Of a stretch of 64,000 bases of DNA, positions 7,559 to 16,893 are shown piece after piece. Numbering within the stretch: the stretch's first letter is position 1; each line of letters begins with the position of its first letter. Made by a program: the position numbers and the translations under genes. Origin of the DNA: Chloracidobacterium sp. (GTDB taxonomy: Bacteria > Acidobacteriota > Blastocatellia > Pyrinomonadales > Pyrinomonadaceae). Location: the NCBI GenBank assembly GCA_016715795.1, contig JADJXP010000001.1:496001-560000 (forward strand), in the 5' to 3' direction. The notes under the pieces are model-generated. The model did no database searches. It was not told the DNA's origin and saw nothing but the letters and a program-made list of their open reading frames with translations.

Positions 7559-8812
7559 ATGGCCCGACCGCCCTTTGTCGAATTTGCGGGCAACAAACGC
7601 CTCCTCTGGATCGCGGAGGAGTGGATACGCTACGCCCCGCAGCTGGCAGAGTGGGCAATGGAGCGCATCGTCAACCGCCGCGATGTTTGGAGCCAATACA
7701 CCATCAAGAACGACCGCATCTCGGTCGTGATGTTGCCTATTAGAGAGCGCCGTCACCTCGGCACCGACATGGTGACGATCACAAAGCTCGAACGGCACTT
7801 CTCAGGCCGTTCGCCCGCGCACCTCATCGGACTACATTCGATCTCGGACCACGCGACGTGTAAATGGTTCGCGATCGATATCGACCTGCACAACCCCGAC
7901 GTTCCCAATGCTGACGAGATCATCGAGGCAAACTGGGCGACGACGCTCGAGTGGGCCGGCCGTCTGCGTGCTAAGGGAATGGACCCTTTGGTGTTCGATT
8001 CGAACGGCGCCGGCGGCTTTCATATTTGGGTGCTGCTCGATGATGAGTATCCGCTCGCCGACACCTTTGACTATGCCGACTTGGTTCGTTCGGACTGGAA
8101 AGAACAAGGCCTGCCCCGCCGGCCCGAGATCTTCCCACCAAAACGCGAGGTCGGCCCTGACGACCTGCCCTACACTCTGCGGCTCGCCGGCCGCCACCAT
8201 ACGCGGCCGCATTATACTCGCCTCTATAACTTTGACCGCACGGACGAGAGCGAGCCGGAATGGCTCGACGGCGGTGACGCGATCGAGGCAATGATAGCGG
8301 CGCGCATGTCGCCCCTGCCTAAACTGAAAAAAAAGAAAGAAAAGAAGACGACGCTGCGCGAGGTCGTGCAAAAACCAAAGAAAGGTGCTGCCGGGCAACC
8401 GCAAAACCGTCCGCGCGTCTGCGTTGACCTCGACGGTGTCCTTGCAACCTACACGGAATGGAGAGGATTCGACCACATCGGGCCACCGATTCCCGGTGCC
8501 GTTGATTTTGCGAGGAACCTGAACAAGGTCGCCGATATTATTGTCTTCTCGGCGCGATGTTCAAACGATCCCGGCCCCGGCGGCGATGTTCCGTTACTGA
8601 CCACTGGGCAGCTCCGCATCAAGATCATTGAATGGCTAGAGAAACACAAGATCCCTTACGCCGACGTTTACACCAGCCAAGGTAAACCGCGCGTCGCGGC
8701 ATTTATCGACGACCGCGCGGTGACCTGCTCACCGCAAACGGACACCGAGGCATTTGATACTGCGATAGATTCCGTTTACAAATTGCTCGGGCGAAAACCA
8801 AAGAAAAGGTAA
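7559..8812 (+). CDS. Archaeo-eukaryotic primase-like domain fused to HAD-like phosphatase domain
   Basis: The N-terminal part (about 1-250) resembles archaeo-eukaryotic primase superfamily proteins of the TOTE-conflict-system type. It has a D-x-D metal motif in KWFAIDIDLH (D107, D109), an S-x-H-like nucleotide-binding motif in DSNGAGGFHIWVLL (S148, H155) and a third acidic motif near RLYNFD (D226). A Lys-rich linker (255-275) joins it to a second domain (about 286-415) with the HAD signature VCVDLDGVLAT (D290, D292), the motif II region VFSAR and the motif IV region AFIDDRA (D384, D385). The gene is divergent from dnaX and convergent with gyrA, and has no obvious operon partner. I infer a nucleic-acid synthesis or repair enzyme with a clean-up phosphatase. 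The specific activity is unknown. Confidence 0.75.
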   Translation: MARPPFVEFAGNKRLLWIAEEWIRYAPQLAEWAMERIVNRRDVWSQYTIKNDRISVVMLPIRERRHLGTDMVTITKLERHFSGRSPAHLIGLHSISDHATCKWFAIDIDLHNPDVPNADEIIEANWATTLEWAGRLRAKGMDPLVFDSNGAGGFHIWVLLDDEYPLADTFDYADLVRSDWKEQGLPRRPEIFPPKREVGPDDLPYTLRLAGRHHTRPHYTRLYNFDRTDESEPEWLDGGDAIEAMIAARMSPLPKLKKKKEKKTTLREVVQKPKKGAAGQPQNRPRVCVDLDGVLATYTEWRGFDHIGPPIPGAVDFARNLNKVADIIVFSARCSNDPGPGGDVPLLTTGQLRIKIIEWLEKHKIPYADVYTSQGKPRVAAFIDDRAVTCSPQTDTEAFDTAIDSVYKLLGRKPKKR

Positions 8813-8876
8813 CCGCGAAACGAACTAAAAGAAGAGATTCCTTCCTTTTAGCATCTTTCGCGTATTTCGCGGTAAC
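8813..8876. terminator. Nested hairpin between convergent genes (bidirectional terminator candidate)
   Basis: CCGCGAAA near 8815 pairs with TTTCGCGG near 8866, and inside it CTAAAAG pairs with CTTTTAG. It fills the gap between the convergent primase-HAD and gyrA genes. A similar CCGCGAA/TTCGCG wording recurs upstream of ribBA near 42675, so it may also be a dispersed repeat. Confidence 0.55.
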
Positions 8877-8879
8877 TCA

Positions 8880-11420
8880 TTACTCTTCTTCGTCCGCAGC
8901 GAGAAGCGATGCCGAGGTCACGAGATCGTCCTCACCGCATTTGATCAGGGTGACGCCCTGCGCCGAGCGGCCGGTCTCGCGGATCTTGTCGACGCCGAGA
9001 CGAATGAGCTTGGCCTGCTGGGTGATGATCATGATCTCGCTGGACTCCTCGATCGGGAACGACGCGACGACCTTGCCGGTCTTCTCGGTCGTCTTCATGT
9101 TGATGACGCCGATGCCGCCGCGTTTCGCAAGGCGGTAGCTGGAAACGACGGTCTGCTTACCAAAGCCCTTTTCTGAGACTGATAGTATCTTCTCAGTGCC
9201 CTCCTGCGAGACCGAGCAGACCGAAACGACGTAATCGCCCTTGCGAAGGTTCACGCCGCGAACGCCGCGGGCCGCACGGCCCATCGGCCTTACGTCCGTT
9301 TCCTGAAACCTTACGGCCATTCCGTCGTGCGTGGCGATCAGGATCTGTCGTTTGCCGTCGGTCCGAATGATGTCGAGCAGTTCGTCCCCATCGTCGATAT
9401 TGATCGCGTTGATGCCATTCGCGCGGATATTTTGATAATCCGCGAGGGCCGTCTTTTTGATAACGCCATTGCGCGTCACCATTGTGAGATACACCTCTTC
9501 TGTAAAATCTCGAACAGGCATCACGGCGACGAGTTTCCGTTCTTGCGACAATTGGACCAGATTTACTACCGCTTTGCCGCGAGCGGCGGCGGCAGCCTCA
9601 GGTATCTCGTGGACCTTAATCTTATAGACCTGTCCGTCGTCGGTAAAGATCATCAATGCATCGTGTGTCGATGCCGTGAACAGGTGCTCGACAAAATCCT
9701 CGTTCTTCGCAGTGGCACCTAAGCGGCCCTTGCCGCCTCGGCCCTGTCGCGAATATGTCGCCGTAGGTGTACGCTTGATATAGCCGGCCTTTGTCACCGT
9801 GATCGCGACTTCTTCATCCGGGATCAGGTCTTCGATACGAAGCTCGATCCCCGCGTCAACGATCTCAGTGCGGCGGGCGTCGCCGTAGAGCCGTTTGATC
9901 TCAGTCAGCTCGTCCACGATCACCTGCCGCAGCACCCCTTCATTTGCGAGGATGTTCTCGAGCTCGGCAATGTACTTGATGATCTCGGCATATTCGTCGA
10001 GGATCTTCTGCCGCTCGAGGGCTGACAAGCGACGCAATTGCAGGTCGAGGATCGCCTGGGCCTGAACCTCGCTGAATTCGAGGCTGCCTATTACCTTTCG
10101 CAGGTCCTTCAAGAACTGCTCTTCGGTCTTATTGCCCGTGATGCCCCGCCATTTCTTGATCTCGTCGAGCCCTGAGAAGTTGCCCGTCAGGAAAGCCCTC
10201 GCCTCATCAACCGAACGTGAGTTGCGAATAAGTGGAATGATGTGGTCGAGCGCGTCGATTGCCTTGTTCAGGCCCTCCAAGATGTGTGCTCGGGCCTGTG
10301 CCTTTCTAAGGTCAAACTCCGTTCGACGCCTGACAACGTCACGCCTAAAGTCAATAAAATTCTCAAGCAGTTGCTTGAGATTGAGCACCTTTGGCTGGCC
10401 GTCAACGATGGCAATATTGATGATGCCAAATGACGACTGCATTCGCGTCAGCTTGTAGAGCTTGTTCAAGACGACCTGCGGAACGGCGTCGCGCTTGAGT
10501 TCAATGACGATGCGCATGCCCTCGCGGCTCGATTCGTCGCGGATCTCTGAGACACCGTCGAGCTTGCGTTCGTGGACGAGCGCGGCCATCTTCTCGATCA
10601 ACTCGGCCTTGTTGACCTGATAGGGCAGCTCGGTCACGACGACGGCATTCCGTATCCGCTCGCCGCGTCCGATCTCATCGACAACGGCGCGGGCACGCAT
10701 TTGAATAATGCCGCGGCCCGACCGGTACGCGCTCAATATGCCCTCACGGCCGTAGATGAAACCCGCCGTCGGGAAATCCGGCCCCGGCACGATCTTGATC
10801 AGAGCATCGATGCTGATCGTCGGCTCTTTGAGCAATGCGACCGCCGCGTCGAGTACCTCCGTCAGGTTGTGCGGCGGGATCTTGGTTGCCATTCCCACGG
10901 CGATGCCCTCTGAGCCGTTTACCAAGAGAAGCGGAACGCGGGTTGGCAGGACACTCGGCTCTGAAAGCGAGTCGTCGTAATTCGGTACAAAATTGACGGT
11001 CTCCTTCTCGATATCGGCGAGCACCTCGTTGGCTATCTTCGCCAGTCGAATCTCGGTGTAACGCATCGCTGCCGGATTATCGCCATCGACCGAACCAAAA
11101 TTTCCCTGTCCGTCAACCAGCGGGTAGCGAAGCGAGAAGTCCTGCGCCATTCTCACGATCGAATCATAGATGGCCATATCACCGTGCGGATGATATTTAC
11201 CCATTACGTCGCCCACGGCGCGCGCAGATTTGCGATATGGTTTACCGGCAGTATTCCCGGCCTCGAACATGCCGTACAACACGCGTCGATGGACCGGCTT
11301 AAGGCCATCGCGCACGTCGGGCAATGCGCGTCCGATGATGACGCTCATCGCGTAGTCGAGATACGACCGGCGCATCTCGTCTTCGATATTGATCTGGTTG
11401 CGTTCTATAAGTGAATCCAT
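8880..11420 (-). CDS. gyrA: DNA gyrase subunit A
   Basis: GyrA carries the breakage-reunion activity of gyrase, which introduces negative supercoils. The 846-residue product has the canonical start region (NIEDEMRRSYLDYAMSVIIG), the catalytic tyrosine in PAAMRYTEI (Y121), and the C-terminal beta-pinwheel with a GyrA box QGRGGKG, which supports gyrase rather than topoisomerase IV. In the quinolone-determining region the residue matching E. coli Ser83 is Met82 (HPHGDMAIYD), an uncommon side chain there. The C-terminus is acidic (LAADEEE). It is transcribed alone on the minus strand, with a nested hairpin after its stop. Confidence 0.96.
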   Translation of the reverse strand: MDSLIERNQINIEDEMRRSYLDYAMSVIIGRALPDVRDGLKPVHRRVLYGMFEAGNTAGKPYRKSARAVGDVMGKYHPHGDMAIYDSIVRMAQDFSLRYPLVDGQGNFGSVDGDNPAAMRYTEIRLAKIANEVLADIEKETVNFVPNYDDSLSEPSVLPTRVPLLLVNGSEGIAVGMATKIPPHNLTEVLDAAVALLKEPTISIDALIKIVPGPDFPTAGFIYGREGILSAYRSGRGIIQMRARAVVDEIGRGERIRNAVVVTELPYQVNKAELIEKMAALVHERKLDGVSEIRDESSREGMRIVIELKRDAVPQVVLNKLYKLTRMQSSFGIINIAIVDGQPKVLNLKQLLENFIDFRRDVVRRRTEFDLRKAQARAHILEGLNKAIDALDHIIPLIRNSRSVDEARAFLTGNFSGLDEIKKWRGITGNKTEEQFLKDLRKVIGSLEFSEVQAQAILDLQLRRLSALERQKILDEYAEIIKYIAELENILANEGVLRQVIVDELTEIKRLYGDARRTEIVDAGIELRIEDLIPDEEVAITVTKAGYIKRTPTATYSRQGRGGKGRLGATAKNEDFVEHLFTASTHDALMIFTDDGQVYKIKVHEIPEAAAAARGKAVVNLVQLSQERKLVAVMPVRDFTEEVYLTMVTRNGVIKKTALADYQNIRANGINAINIDDGDELLDIIRTDGKRQILIATHDGMAVRFQETDVRPMGRAARGVRGVNLRKGDYVVSVCSVSQEGTEKILSVSEKGFGKQTVVSSYRLAKRGGIGVINMKTTEKTGKVVASFPIEESSEIMIITQQAKLIRLGVDKIRETGRSAQGVTLIKCGEDDLVTSASLLAADEEE

Positions 11421-11585
11421 TGGTCAAAAAGGCTCAGAAAAATGGGTTTGGACAAGGCGTGATGCTCGGAAAATCTGGAATAATGAGCGTCTTGAACGTA
11501 TCTATATTTTACAGGCGTAAAGCCTGTTAAGCAAACCTGAATTCCTTCCACACAGGCCCCTTTTTCAGTCTGTTTTTGCCCTGAG

Positions 11586-12392
11586 ATGTTGAACTCGCCA
11601 TCACAACAATCGCGTGCCATCGACCGTGCTTTTCCAAAGCCCGTCGTCGAGAAGGAAAATCGCCGAATACAGCGGATCTCGCTGCCCCTGCCGGTGCGCG
11701 TTGAGGTAAAGATCGATGTAAAGGTAGGATGGTACGAGATCACGCGGCTAAACGACGTATCAGCCTTTGGAGCGGGCTTTACGCTCAAAAGGCCGATAAA
11801 GCGTGGCCGTCTGGTACTTCTGACGGTGCCGATGCCGCGTCAGCTGCGTTCGTTTGACTACAGCGAACCGCAATACAAGGTCTGGGCACTGGTTCGACGG
11901 TGCATCTCGATCGGAAAAAGTTCCGCTGAACCTGAATATTCGATCGGTGTCGCGTTTACAGGCAAGACTCCGCCGGTCGATCATATCGAGCATCCTTCGC
12001 GGCTCTACGACCTCGCCCACCGCGAGGAGGATGGCAAAGGAATGTGGCACCTGATGGAGGCCAACCTTCACGCCGATGAATCGGACCTGCCAAAGGACCT
12101 AAGGAAGCAAACCAGGTATTTCATCCCCGAATCTCTCACCATCGAACAAGTCGACGAAGCAGGAAATGTCTTGCTTTCTGAGACCACTGTGACGGAAAAT
12201 ATAAGTCTCGGCGGTGCGGCCGTCTTTACGACGCTCAATGCCGAGACCGGAACATTCCTCCGGGTGCTCAGCCCCCGACACAACATCGAGATACTCTCGG
12301 TCGTGCGCGGTTCGCGTATCGGCCCTGACGGCATCACGCGGCTGCATCTCGAGTTTATCGACCGCTTCTATCCGCTTGAGGGCATCGGCTGA
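11586..12392 (+). CDS. Protein with two PilZ domains
   Basis: PilZ domains bind cyclic di-GMP through an R-x-x-x-R motif and a D/N-x-S-x-x-G motif. The first domain of this 268-residue protein has RRIQR near residue 27 and NDVSAFGAG; the second, from about residue 172, has RKQTR and ENISLGG. Both halves therefore look able to bind the nucleotide. No membrane segment or enzymatic domain is visible, so it is probably a soluble adaptor. The next gene encodes a related protein, 43 bp downstream on the same strand. Confidence 0.8.
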   Translation: MLNSPSQQSRAIDRAFPKPVVEKENRRIQRISLPLPVRVEVKIDVKVGWYEITRLNDVSAFGAGFTLKRPIKRGRLVLLTVPMPRQLRSFDYSEPQYKVWALVRRCISIGKSSAEPEYSIGVAFTGKTPPVDHIEHPSRLYDLAHREEDGKGMWHLMEANLHADESDLPKDLRKQTRYFIPESLTIEQVDEAGNVLLSETTVTENISLGGAAVFTTLNAETGTFLRVLSPRHNIEILSVVRGSRIGPDGITRLHLEFIDRFYPLEGIG

Positions 12393-12435
12393 CCCCTCAA
12401 CATCCACATAAACTGGCCCAAAATTGGGCATTACA

Positions 12436-13233
12436 ATGAGTGTTATTGAATTTAGTACACAGGCCGCGCCGCCACGGCCAATAGTTGATACGGATCCGAT
12501 CCTGGACCTTCGCCGCAGCGAGCGGGCCCTCGCCGACCTCAAGACAATCGTCCAGGTCAATGAAGGCAACGGCCAACTCTGGAAAGAGGTCACAAAGGTC
12601 AATACCGTCTCGCGAAATGGGCTCGGTGTCAGCCTGTCGCGCAGCTGCACCGTCGGGCGACTGGTCAATCTGATCCTTCCGATGCCGAAGGAATTTCGTA
12701 TCTACGATACTGATCTTGACCTCTACGAAGTGATGGGCATCGTGCAGCACTGCAATGCTGCCACCGTTGACGGGCTTACCGTCTACCACGTCGGCATCGG
12801 CCTCATCGGCAAGGACATTCCGGAAAGTTTTAAGGCAGACCCGACTCAGAATTATCGGATCTCGGGAATGAATAGCGACGGCTCGTGGGCGATCACGGAA
12901 TCCGAATCGCAGTTCACGAAGCGCAAGAAGCCGCGCACCTGGCTGACGATGCCGGTCACCATCGCCCTGATCCAGCGCGAGGAAAAGTCGCTTGCGCGTG
13001 AAGAAACCTATACCAAGAACATCAGCGCCGGCGGCGTGTCGGTCACGACCAAGCTAAATGCCAACATCGGCGACAAGGTCAAGTTTGCCTGCAAGCTCCT
13101 CGATTTCTATTCGATCGCCATCGTTCGCAACCAAAAGGCCGTCGAGGATGACACTTCGACCCTTCATCTTGAGTTCGAAGGAGCCCAGTTTCCAATGGAA
13201 AGGCTAATGGCACTCCAGCGGAGTGCGGCCTGA
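12436..13233 (+). CDS. PilZ-domain protein, paralogue of the preceding gene
   Basis: The 265-residue product (ATG at 12436; an upstream TTG is possible) has the same two-domain layout as its neighbour, but only the C-terminal domain keeps the cyclic di-GMP motifs (RKKPR near the middle and KNISAGG). The N-terminal half has SRNGLGVSL in place of the binding loop and no R-x-x-x-R. Tandem duplication followed by loss of one site is the simplest reading. A clear hairpin terminator follows at 13274-13302. Confidence 0.78.
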   Translation: MSVIEFSTQAAPPRPIVDTDPILDLRRSERALADLKTIVQVNEGNGQLWKEVTKVNTVSRNGLGVSLSRSCTVGRLVNLILPMPKEFRIYDTDLDLYEVMGIVQHCNAATVDGLTVYHVGIGLIGKDIPESFKADPTQNYRISGMNSDGSWAITESESQFTKRKKPRTWLTMPVTIALIQREEKSLAREETYTKNISAGGVSVTTKLNANIGDKVKFACKLLDFYSIAIVRNQKAVEDDTSTLHLEFEGAQFPMERLMALQRSAA

Positions 13234-13273
13234 GTCCGGCTTTGCAGCAGAGACGCTGCGTGTTTAATCTAGG

Positions 13274-13302
13274 AAGACCGGCATCGCTTTGCCGGTCTTT
13301 TT
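13274..13302 (+). terminator. Rho-independent terminator after the PilZ pair
   Basis: AAGACCGGC pairs with GCCGGTCTT around an 8-base loop, followed by a run of five T. It ends only three bases before the annotated plsC ATG at 13306, which leaves no room for a ribosome binding site between terminator and start. Confidence 0.85.
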
Positions 13303-13305
13303 CAA

Positions 13306-13953
13306 ATGGCGGAAGCTGCAACAGACGCTGATCCTCCACGGATCGTAAATTGGCTGGCCCGCGCGATCACGTGGTTGGTCAGTAAACCGCTCTGGTTCAT
13401 CCGTTTCTCGGGGCTTGAGCATATTCCTGCTCGAGGCAGCGGGGCCTATCTTATAGCTGCAAATCACCAAACCTACATTGACCCTGGGTGGATCGGTATC
13501 CCGATCAAGCATCCGATGCGCTTCATGGCCTGGGACGCGGCGTTCGAGTGGAGATTTATCGGGCCACTAATCGCCTATCTCGGAGCATTTCCCGTGTCGC
13601 TCGAGACGGGTGGCACTATCCGGGCGATGAAGCAGGCCCTGCGAAGCTTACGCAGCGGCGCCGCGCTGGTCGTTTTTCCTGAGGGTGCCCGCGAAACACC
13701 GGACGGTGAGATGCTGCCATTCAAGAGCGGCGTCGTGCGTATCGCTATTCAGGCCGGCGTCCCCATCCTTCCGGTCACGATCCGCGGCGGCAACCGCATT
13801 TGGCCGCGCGATTGGAAATACCCGCGATTCTTCCGACGCGTGACGGTAACGTATCACCCGCTAATGCACGTCACCGAGGACGCATCGATCGAACCGCACG
13901 AAAACCTCGACCGGTGGACCGCGAGGCTAAAGAAAGTAATTGAGAGCGCTTGA
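13306..13953 (+). CDS. plsC: 1-acyl-sn-glycerol-3-phosphate acyltransferase family protein
   Basis: PlsC-family enzymes transfer an acyl chain to lysophosphatidic acid at the inner membrane. The 215-residue product shows the catalytic H-x4-D box in AANHQTYIDP (H54, D59), the acceptor-binding FPEGARE block (F124-E130), and the PILPVTIRGG region near 155. A hydrophobic, Trp-rich N-terminal segment could serve as interfacial anchor. The ATG at 13306 sits directly after a terminator hairpin without a recognisable Shine-Dalgarno, so either the true start is further in, or expression depends on read-through. It converges with the kinase gene, 4 bp between stops. Confidence 0.88.
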   Translation: MAEAATDADPPRIVNWLARAITWLVSKPLWFIRFSGLEHIPARGSGAYLIAANHQTYIDPGWIGIPIKHPMRFMAWDAAFEWRFIGPLIAYLGAFPVSLETGGTIRAMKQALRSLRSGAALVVFPEGARETPDGEMLPFKSGVVRIAIQAGVPILPVTIRGGNRIWPRDWKYPRFFRRVTVTYHPLMHVTEDASIEPHENLDRWTARLKKVIESA

Positions 13954-13957
13954 AAGG

Positions 13958-15640
13958 TCAGTTCTTCGGCTTGGACGGCGGCCGTGGAATGTTTGGCCTG
14001 ACGACCTGTCGGAGGATCCGCTCCTGTAGGAGCCGCCGCTGCTCGGGTGTCATCTTACTCGGATCGAAACCCCGCGGAATCGGTTTGAAATCACCGGGGT
14101 CATCGCTGCCTGCCGGAGGCTGGCGGTCGGGCTGGCGGATCTTTCGCGTAGTGACCGTCCCGTTCGGATCGCTGGTTGTGATCGTTATCTCGTCCGGCCC
14201 TGAGATGTCCTCCTCAAAGCCAGGGTCCATCTCGTCATCTCCCGACTGTTTGCCCGGGCGGTCGTTGCCCGGCGCCTTTCCGGCCTTGGTCGTGTCGGTC
14301 TGGCCTGTATCCGATGTGCGGCCCGGTTCACTCGCCGGGACCGCTGTGTGATCTGACGTGGCACTGTTCGCCGCGTTCCCGCCATCGCCGCCGGTCACAG
14401 AAACGTCACCTCCGGACGGAGCCGTATTCGCCTCGGTCGATGACGGCGGCGCCTCGACTCCTTTTTCGTCTGTCCCAAGGCCGAACACTGACGGCTTGAT
14501 CATATATAGCCCGCCGGCCGCGGCCGCACCGACGAGCAAGACCACGACCATACCGGCCGTCATCGCCAGGCCTCGATGCACGGTCGATGGTGCCTCGGTC
14601 GTTACCGGCTGGCCAAATGCGGTTTGGTCTATCAGGCCGGGCCTAATCGACGTTACTTGAGAAACGTTCTCAGGGTGAGTTGACCCTGAAACACCACCGG
14701 CAAGTGCCGCCGCAGCCCTTGTTTCCTCGGGCATCAGCTTTGTCGGCTCGCCGGTGCTCGGCACTGCCGGAGCAAAACCCGCGGCCGGGGCAACGGCGGC
14801 CAGATAGCCGTAGTTCTCATGCTCGCGGAGCATCCGGCGCATCTCAGTAGCATCTGCGGGCCGGGCATCCGCGTTGAGGTCCATCGCCTTTAGAAGAACG
14901 CCCGCAACACCTAGGGGAATCTCCGGCTTGATCCTGCTGACCGCCACGATCGGGTCCGGCCGCTGGCTCAGCACGGCCATTGCCCGGGTCAAAGCGTCCT
15001 CAGGGGCAACATTCGTTAATAGGTGATAGAGCGTCGCCGCCAGTGAATACAGGTCGCTCCTCGGGTCGGTCCCCGTACCTTGGATCTGCTCAAGCGAAGC
15101 GTAGTTGCGCGAATATCCAAAAATGCTTTTCGCCGCCGTCTGATGCCCGGCATCGGTCGGGTTGCCTTTGGCCAGTCCGAAATCCAGAAGAATAATATCG
15201 CCGCGCGAATTGACCTTAAGATTCTGCGGCTTAATGTCCCGATGGATCACGGGAACGTCCTGGTGATGCAGATAGTCGAGCGCATCGAGCAATTGATCCG
15301 CCCATCTCAGCACCTGATCGACCGAAAACTGAGCGTGGTCCGCCTCGAGCATGGTCGCGACATCCTCGCCCGGAATGTACTCCATTACCAGAAACTGGCT
15401 GTCGCGTTCCTCGAAATGATCAGATACACGCGGCAGGGCGTTGTGTTTGAGGCTGTTGAGCAGCCGGGCCTCTCGCTCGATCGCTTTGCGAAAGTTATCG
15501 TCCATGCACAGCGTCTCTTTGATCGCCACAGTGCTGCCAAAGCGCTCATCAGTGCCGATATAGACCGCGCCCATACCGCCTTGCCCGATCTGTCTGTCGA
15601 TGCGATAACGCTGCTGAAGGATTGTCCCGGTCTCGATCAT
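13958..15640 (-). CDS. Transmembrane Ser/Thr protein kinase (PknB-like)
   Basis: The N-terminal catalytic domain is complete: glycine loop GQGGMGAVY (19-27), ATP-binding Lys41 in VAIKE, catalytic loop HRDIKPQN (133-140, Asp135) and DFG (153-155). After residue 280 there is a Pro/Ala/Thr-rich juxtamembrane linker, one transmembrane helix (about 360-385, TAGMVVVLLVGAAAAGGLYM), then an extracytoplasmic region of low complexity rich in Gly, Asp, Thr and Pro with no recognised sensor fold. It is probably an environmental or envelope-stress kinase; substrates are unknown. Transcribed alone on the minus strand. Confidence 0.92.
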   Translation of the reverse strand: MIETGTILQQRYRIDRQIGQGGMGAVYIGTDERFGSTVAIKETLCMDDNFRKAIEREARLLNSLKHNALPRVSDHFEERDSQFLVMEYIPGEDVATMLEADHAQFSVDQVLRWADQLLDALDYLHHQDVPVIHRDIKPQNLKVNSRGDIILLDFGLAKGNPTDAGHQTAAKSIFGYSRNYASLEQIQGTGTDPRSDLYSLAATLYHLLTNVAPEDALTRAMAVLSQRPDPIVAVSRIKPEIPLGVAGVLLKAMDLNADARPADATEMRRMLREHENYGYLAAVAPAAGFAPAVPSTGEPTKLMPEETRAAAALAGGVSGSTHPENVSQVTSIRPGLIDQTAFGQPVTTEAPSTVHRGLAMTAGMVVVLLVGAAAAGGLYMIKPSVFGLGTDEKGVEAPPSSTEANTAPSGGDVSVTGGDGGNAANSATSDHTAVPASEPGRTSDTGQTDTTKAGKAPGNDRPGKQSGDDEMDPGFEEDISGPDEITITTSDPNGTVTTRKIRQPDRQPPAGSDDPGDFKPIPRGFDPSKMTPEQRRLLQERILRQVVRPNIPRPPSKPKN

Positions 15641-15804
15641 TGCACTACCTATACGGGAATGACGCCTATAATACTACAAAACACCGTCGCAGGCTCAATA
15701 AAGACAATGCCGCCCACTCAGCGGACTCTGCTTAAGAACCCAAGACACGATGCAGAAGACACCTAGATAAGACGCAAAGGAACGCGATAGCGATGGATTT
15801 CTTT

Positions 15805-16692
15805 TTATGCGCAGGGTACGATCCACCGCTCGGTCATCTCGCACCATATCACGAGGCCGCGCCAATCACCATATTTTTTGTAATGTCGCTCGATGCGGCT
15901 GTCCTTGCACGGCCTTTGTCGATTGTATTTCTTGTAGAATTGCGAGCGCAGCCACGAATCGAGGGCAAGGCCGTCGTATTTGCCGACCAATTTCAACAGA
16001 TTGTCGGCTGCGTAGTCACCGACGCCTTTGACGCGTTTCATCTCTTTTCGCAGTTCCTGCCCGCTCAGCGGCGAATCCAGCCAAGCTTCAGGATCGAACT
16101 GGCCCGAGGCGACCGATCCGGCGAGTTCGACAAAATACGGCGAGCGGTAACCTGCCTTGATCTCGCGTCGATAGAACGCTTCGTCGACCGACGCCATCGC
16201 CTCAGCCGTCGGAAATGCTCGTTTCCCACCTGCGGCCGGCCGGCCGAGCTTATCGACGAGGTTCGCGACCATGAGTTTTGTAAGGCCCCATGAACAGTTC
16301 GTCGTACAGATGGTCTTAACGAGGTCCTCAAAGACGCTTGCCGACCTGATCATTCGCCCTGCGGCCTTTTCTGCGACCCACGACAAATGATCGTCGCCAT
16401 CCACCGCTGCATACAAACCTGAAAGGTCATCGTCAAGCCTGAGGATATGGCGTGCATCCCGTTCGATTTCCTCCAGATCGATCCGCGACGACGCGAGAGC
16501 GACGCGAACGCAGTCATTTTCTTCGGACATCATGCCCGACACCGTCCGGCCGCGTTTATCGCTAAATACCGTACTCAAGCGCCAGTTCTGGTCGTCCAGT
16601 TCGAACGGGGCCAGTTCTGACCAGCCGTGGCTGTAAACCGTGGAGCGAAAGCTAAAATTCTCAGGCACAGGAATATGTATGGAAACGGTCAT
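15805..16692 (-). CDS. HhH-GPD superfamily DNA glycosylase (AlkA/OGG-like)
   Basis: The 295-residue product resembles base-excision glycosylases that remove alkylated or oxidised bases. The C-terminal half holds the helix-hairpin-helix VKGVGDYAADNLL followed about 20 residues later by the conserved aspartate in GLALDSW. The lysine that bifunctional glycosylase/lyases carry in the hairpin (OGG1 type) is replaced by Tyr, which suggests a monofunctional AlkA-like enzyme. The N-terminal domain (about 1-110) has no recognised motif. Upstream of its start lies a 200-bp AT-rich gap shared with the divergent DUF1800 gene. Confidence 0.82.
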   Translation of the reverse strand: MTVSIHIPVPENFSFRSTVYSHGWSELAPFELDDQNWRLSTVFSDKRGRTVSGMMSEENDCVRVALASSRIDLEEIERDARHILRLDDDLSGLYAAVDGDDHLSWVAEKAAGRMIRSASVFEDLVKTICTTNCSWGLTKLMVANLVDKLGRPAAGGKRAFPTAEAMASVDEAFYRREIKAGYRSPYFVELAGSVASGQFDPEAWLDSPLSGQELRKEMKRVKGVGDYAADNLLKLVGKYDGLALDSWLRSQFYKKYNRQRPCKDSRIERHYKKYGDWRGLVIWCEMTERWIVPCA

Positions 16693-16893
16693 CTTGAGTT
16701 CTTTACTTTTTTTCGGCTATCGCAGTATATGTCACGTCTAACAGCATTAGAAATACGAAAAAAGTATTGTCTTTTGCATTGGGAATGTTGTAGATTTGAG
16801 ATTGTATAAACTGTTTTAACCGCGACGCCGCTCCACTGCATCGCCGGACTCATTTGAGAAATACAACGCGTAGGTTGCCTTAGGAGGAAAGGT

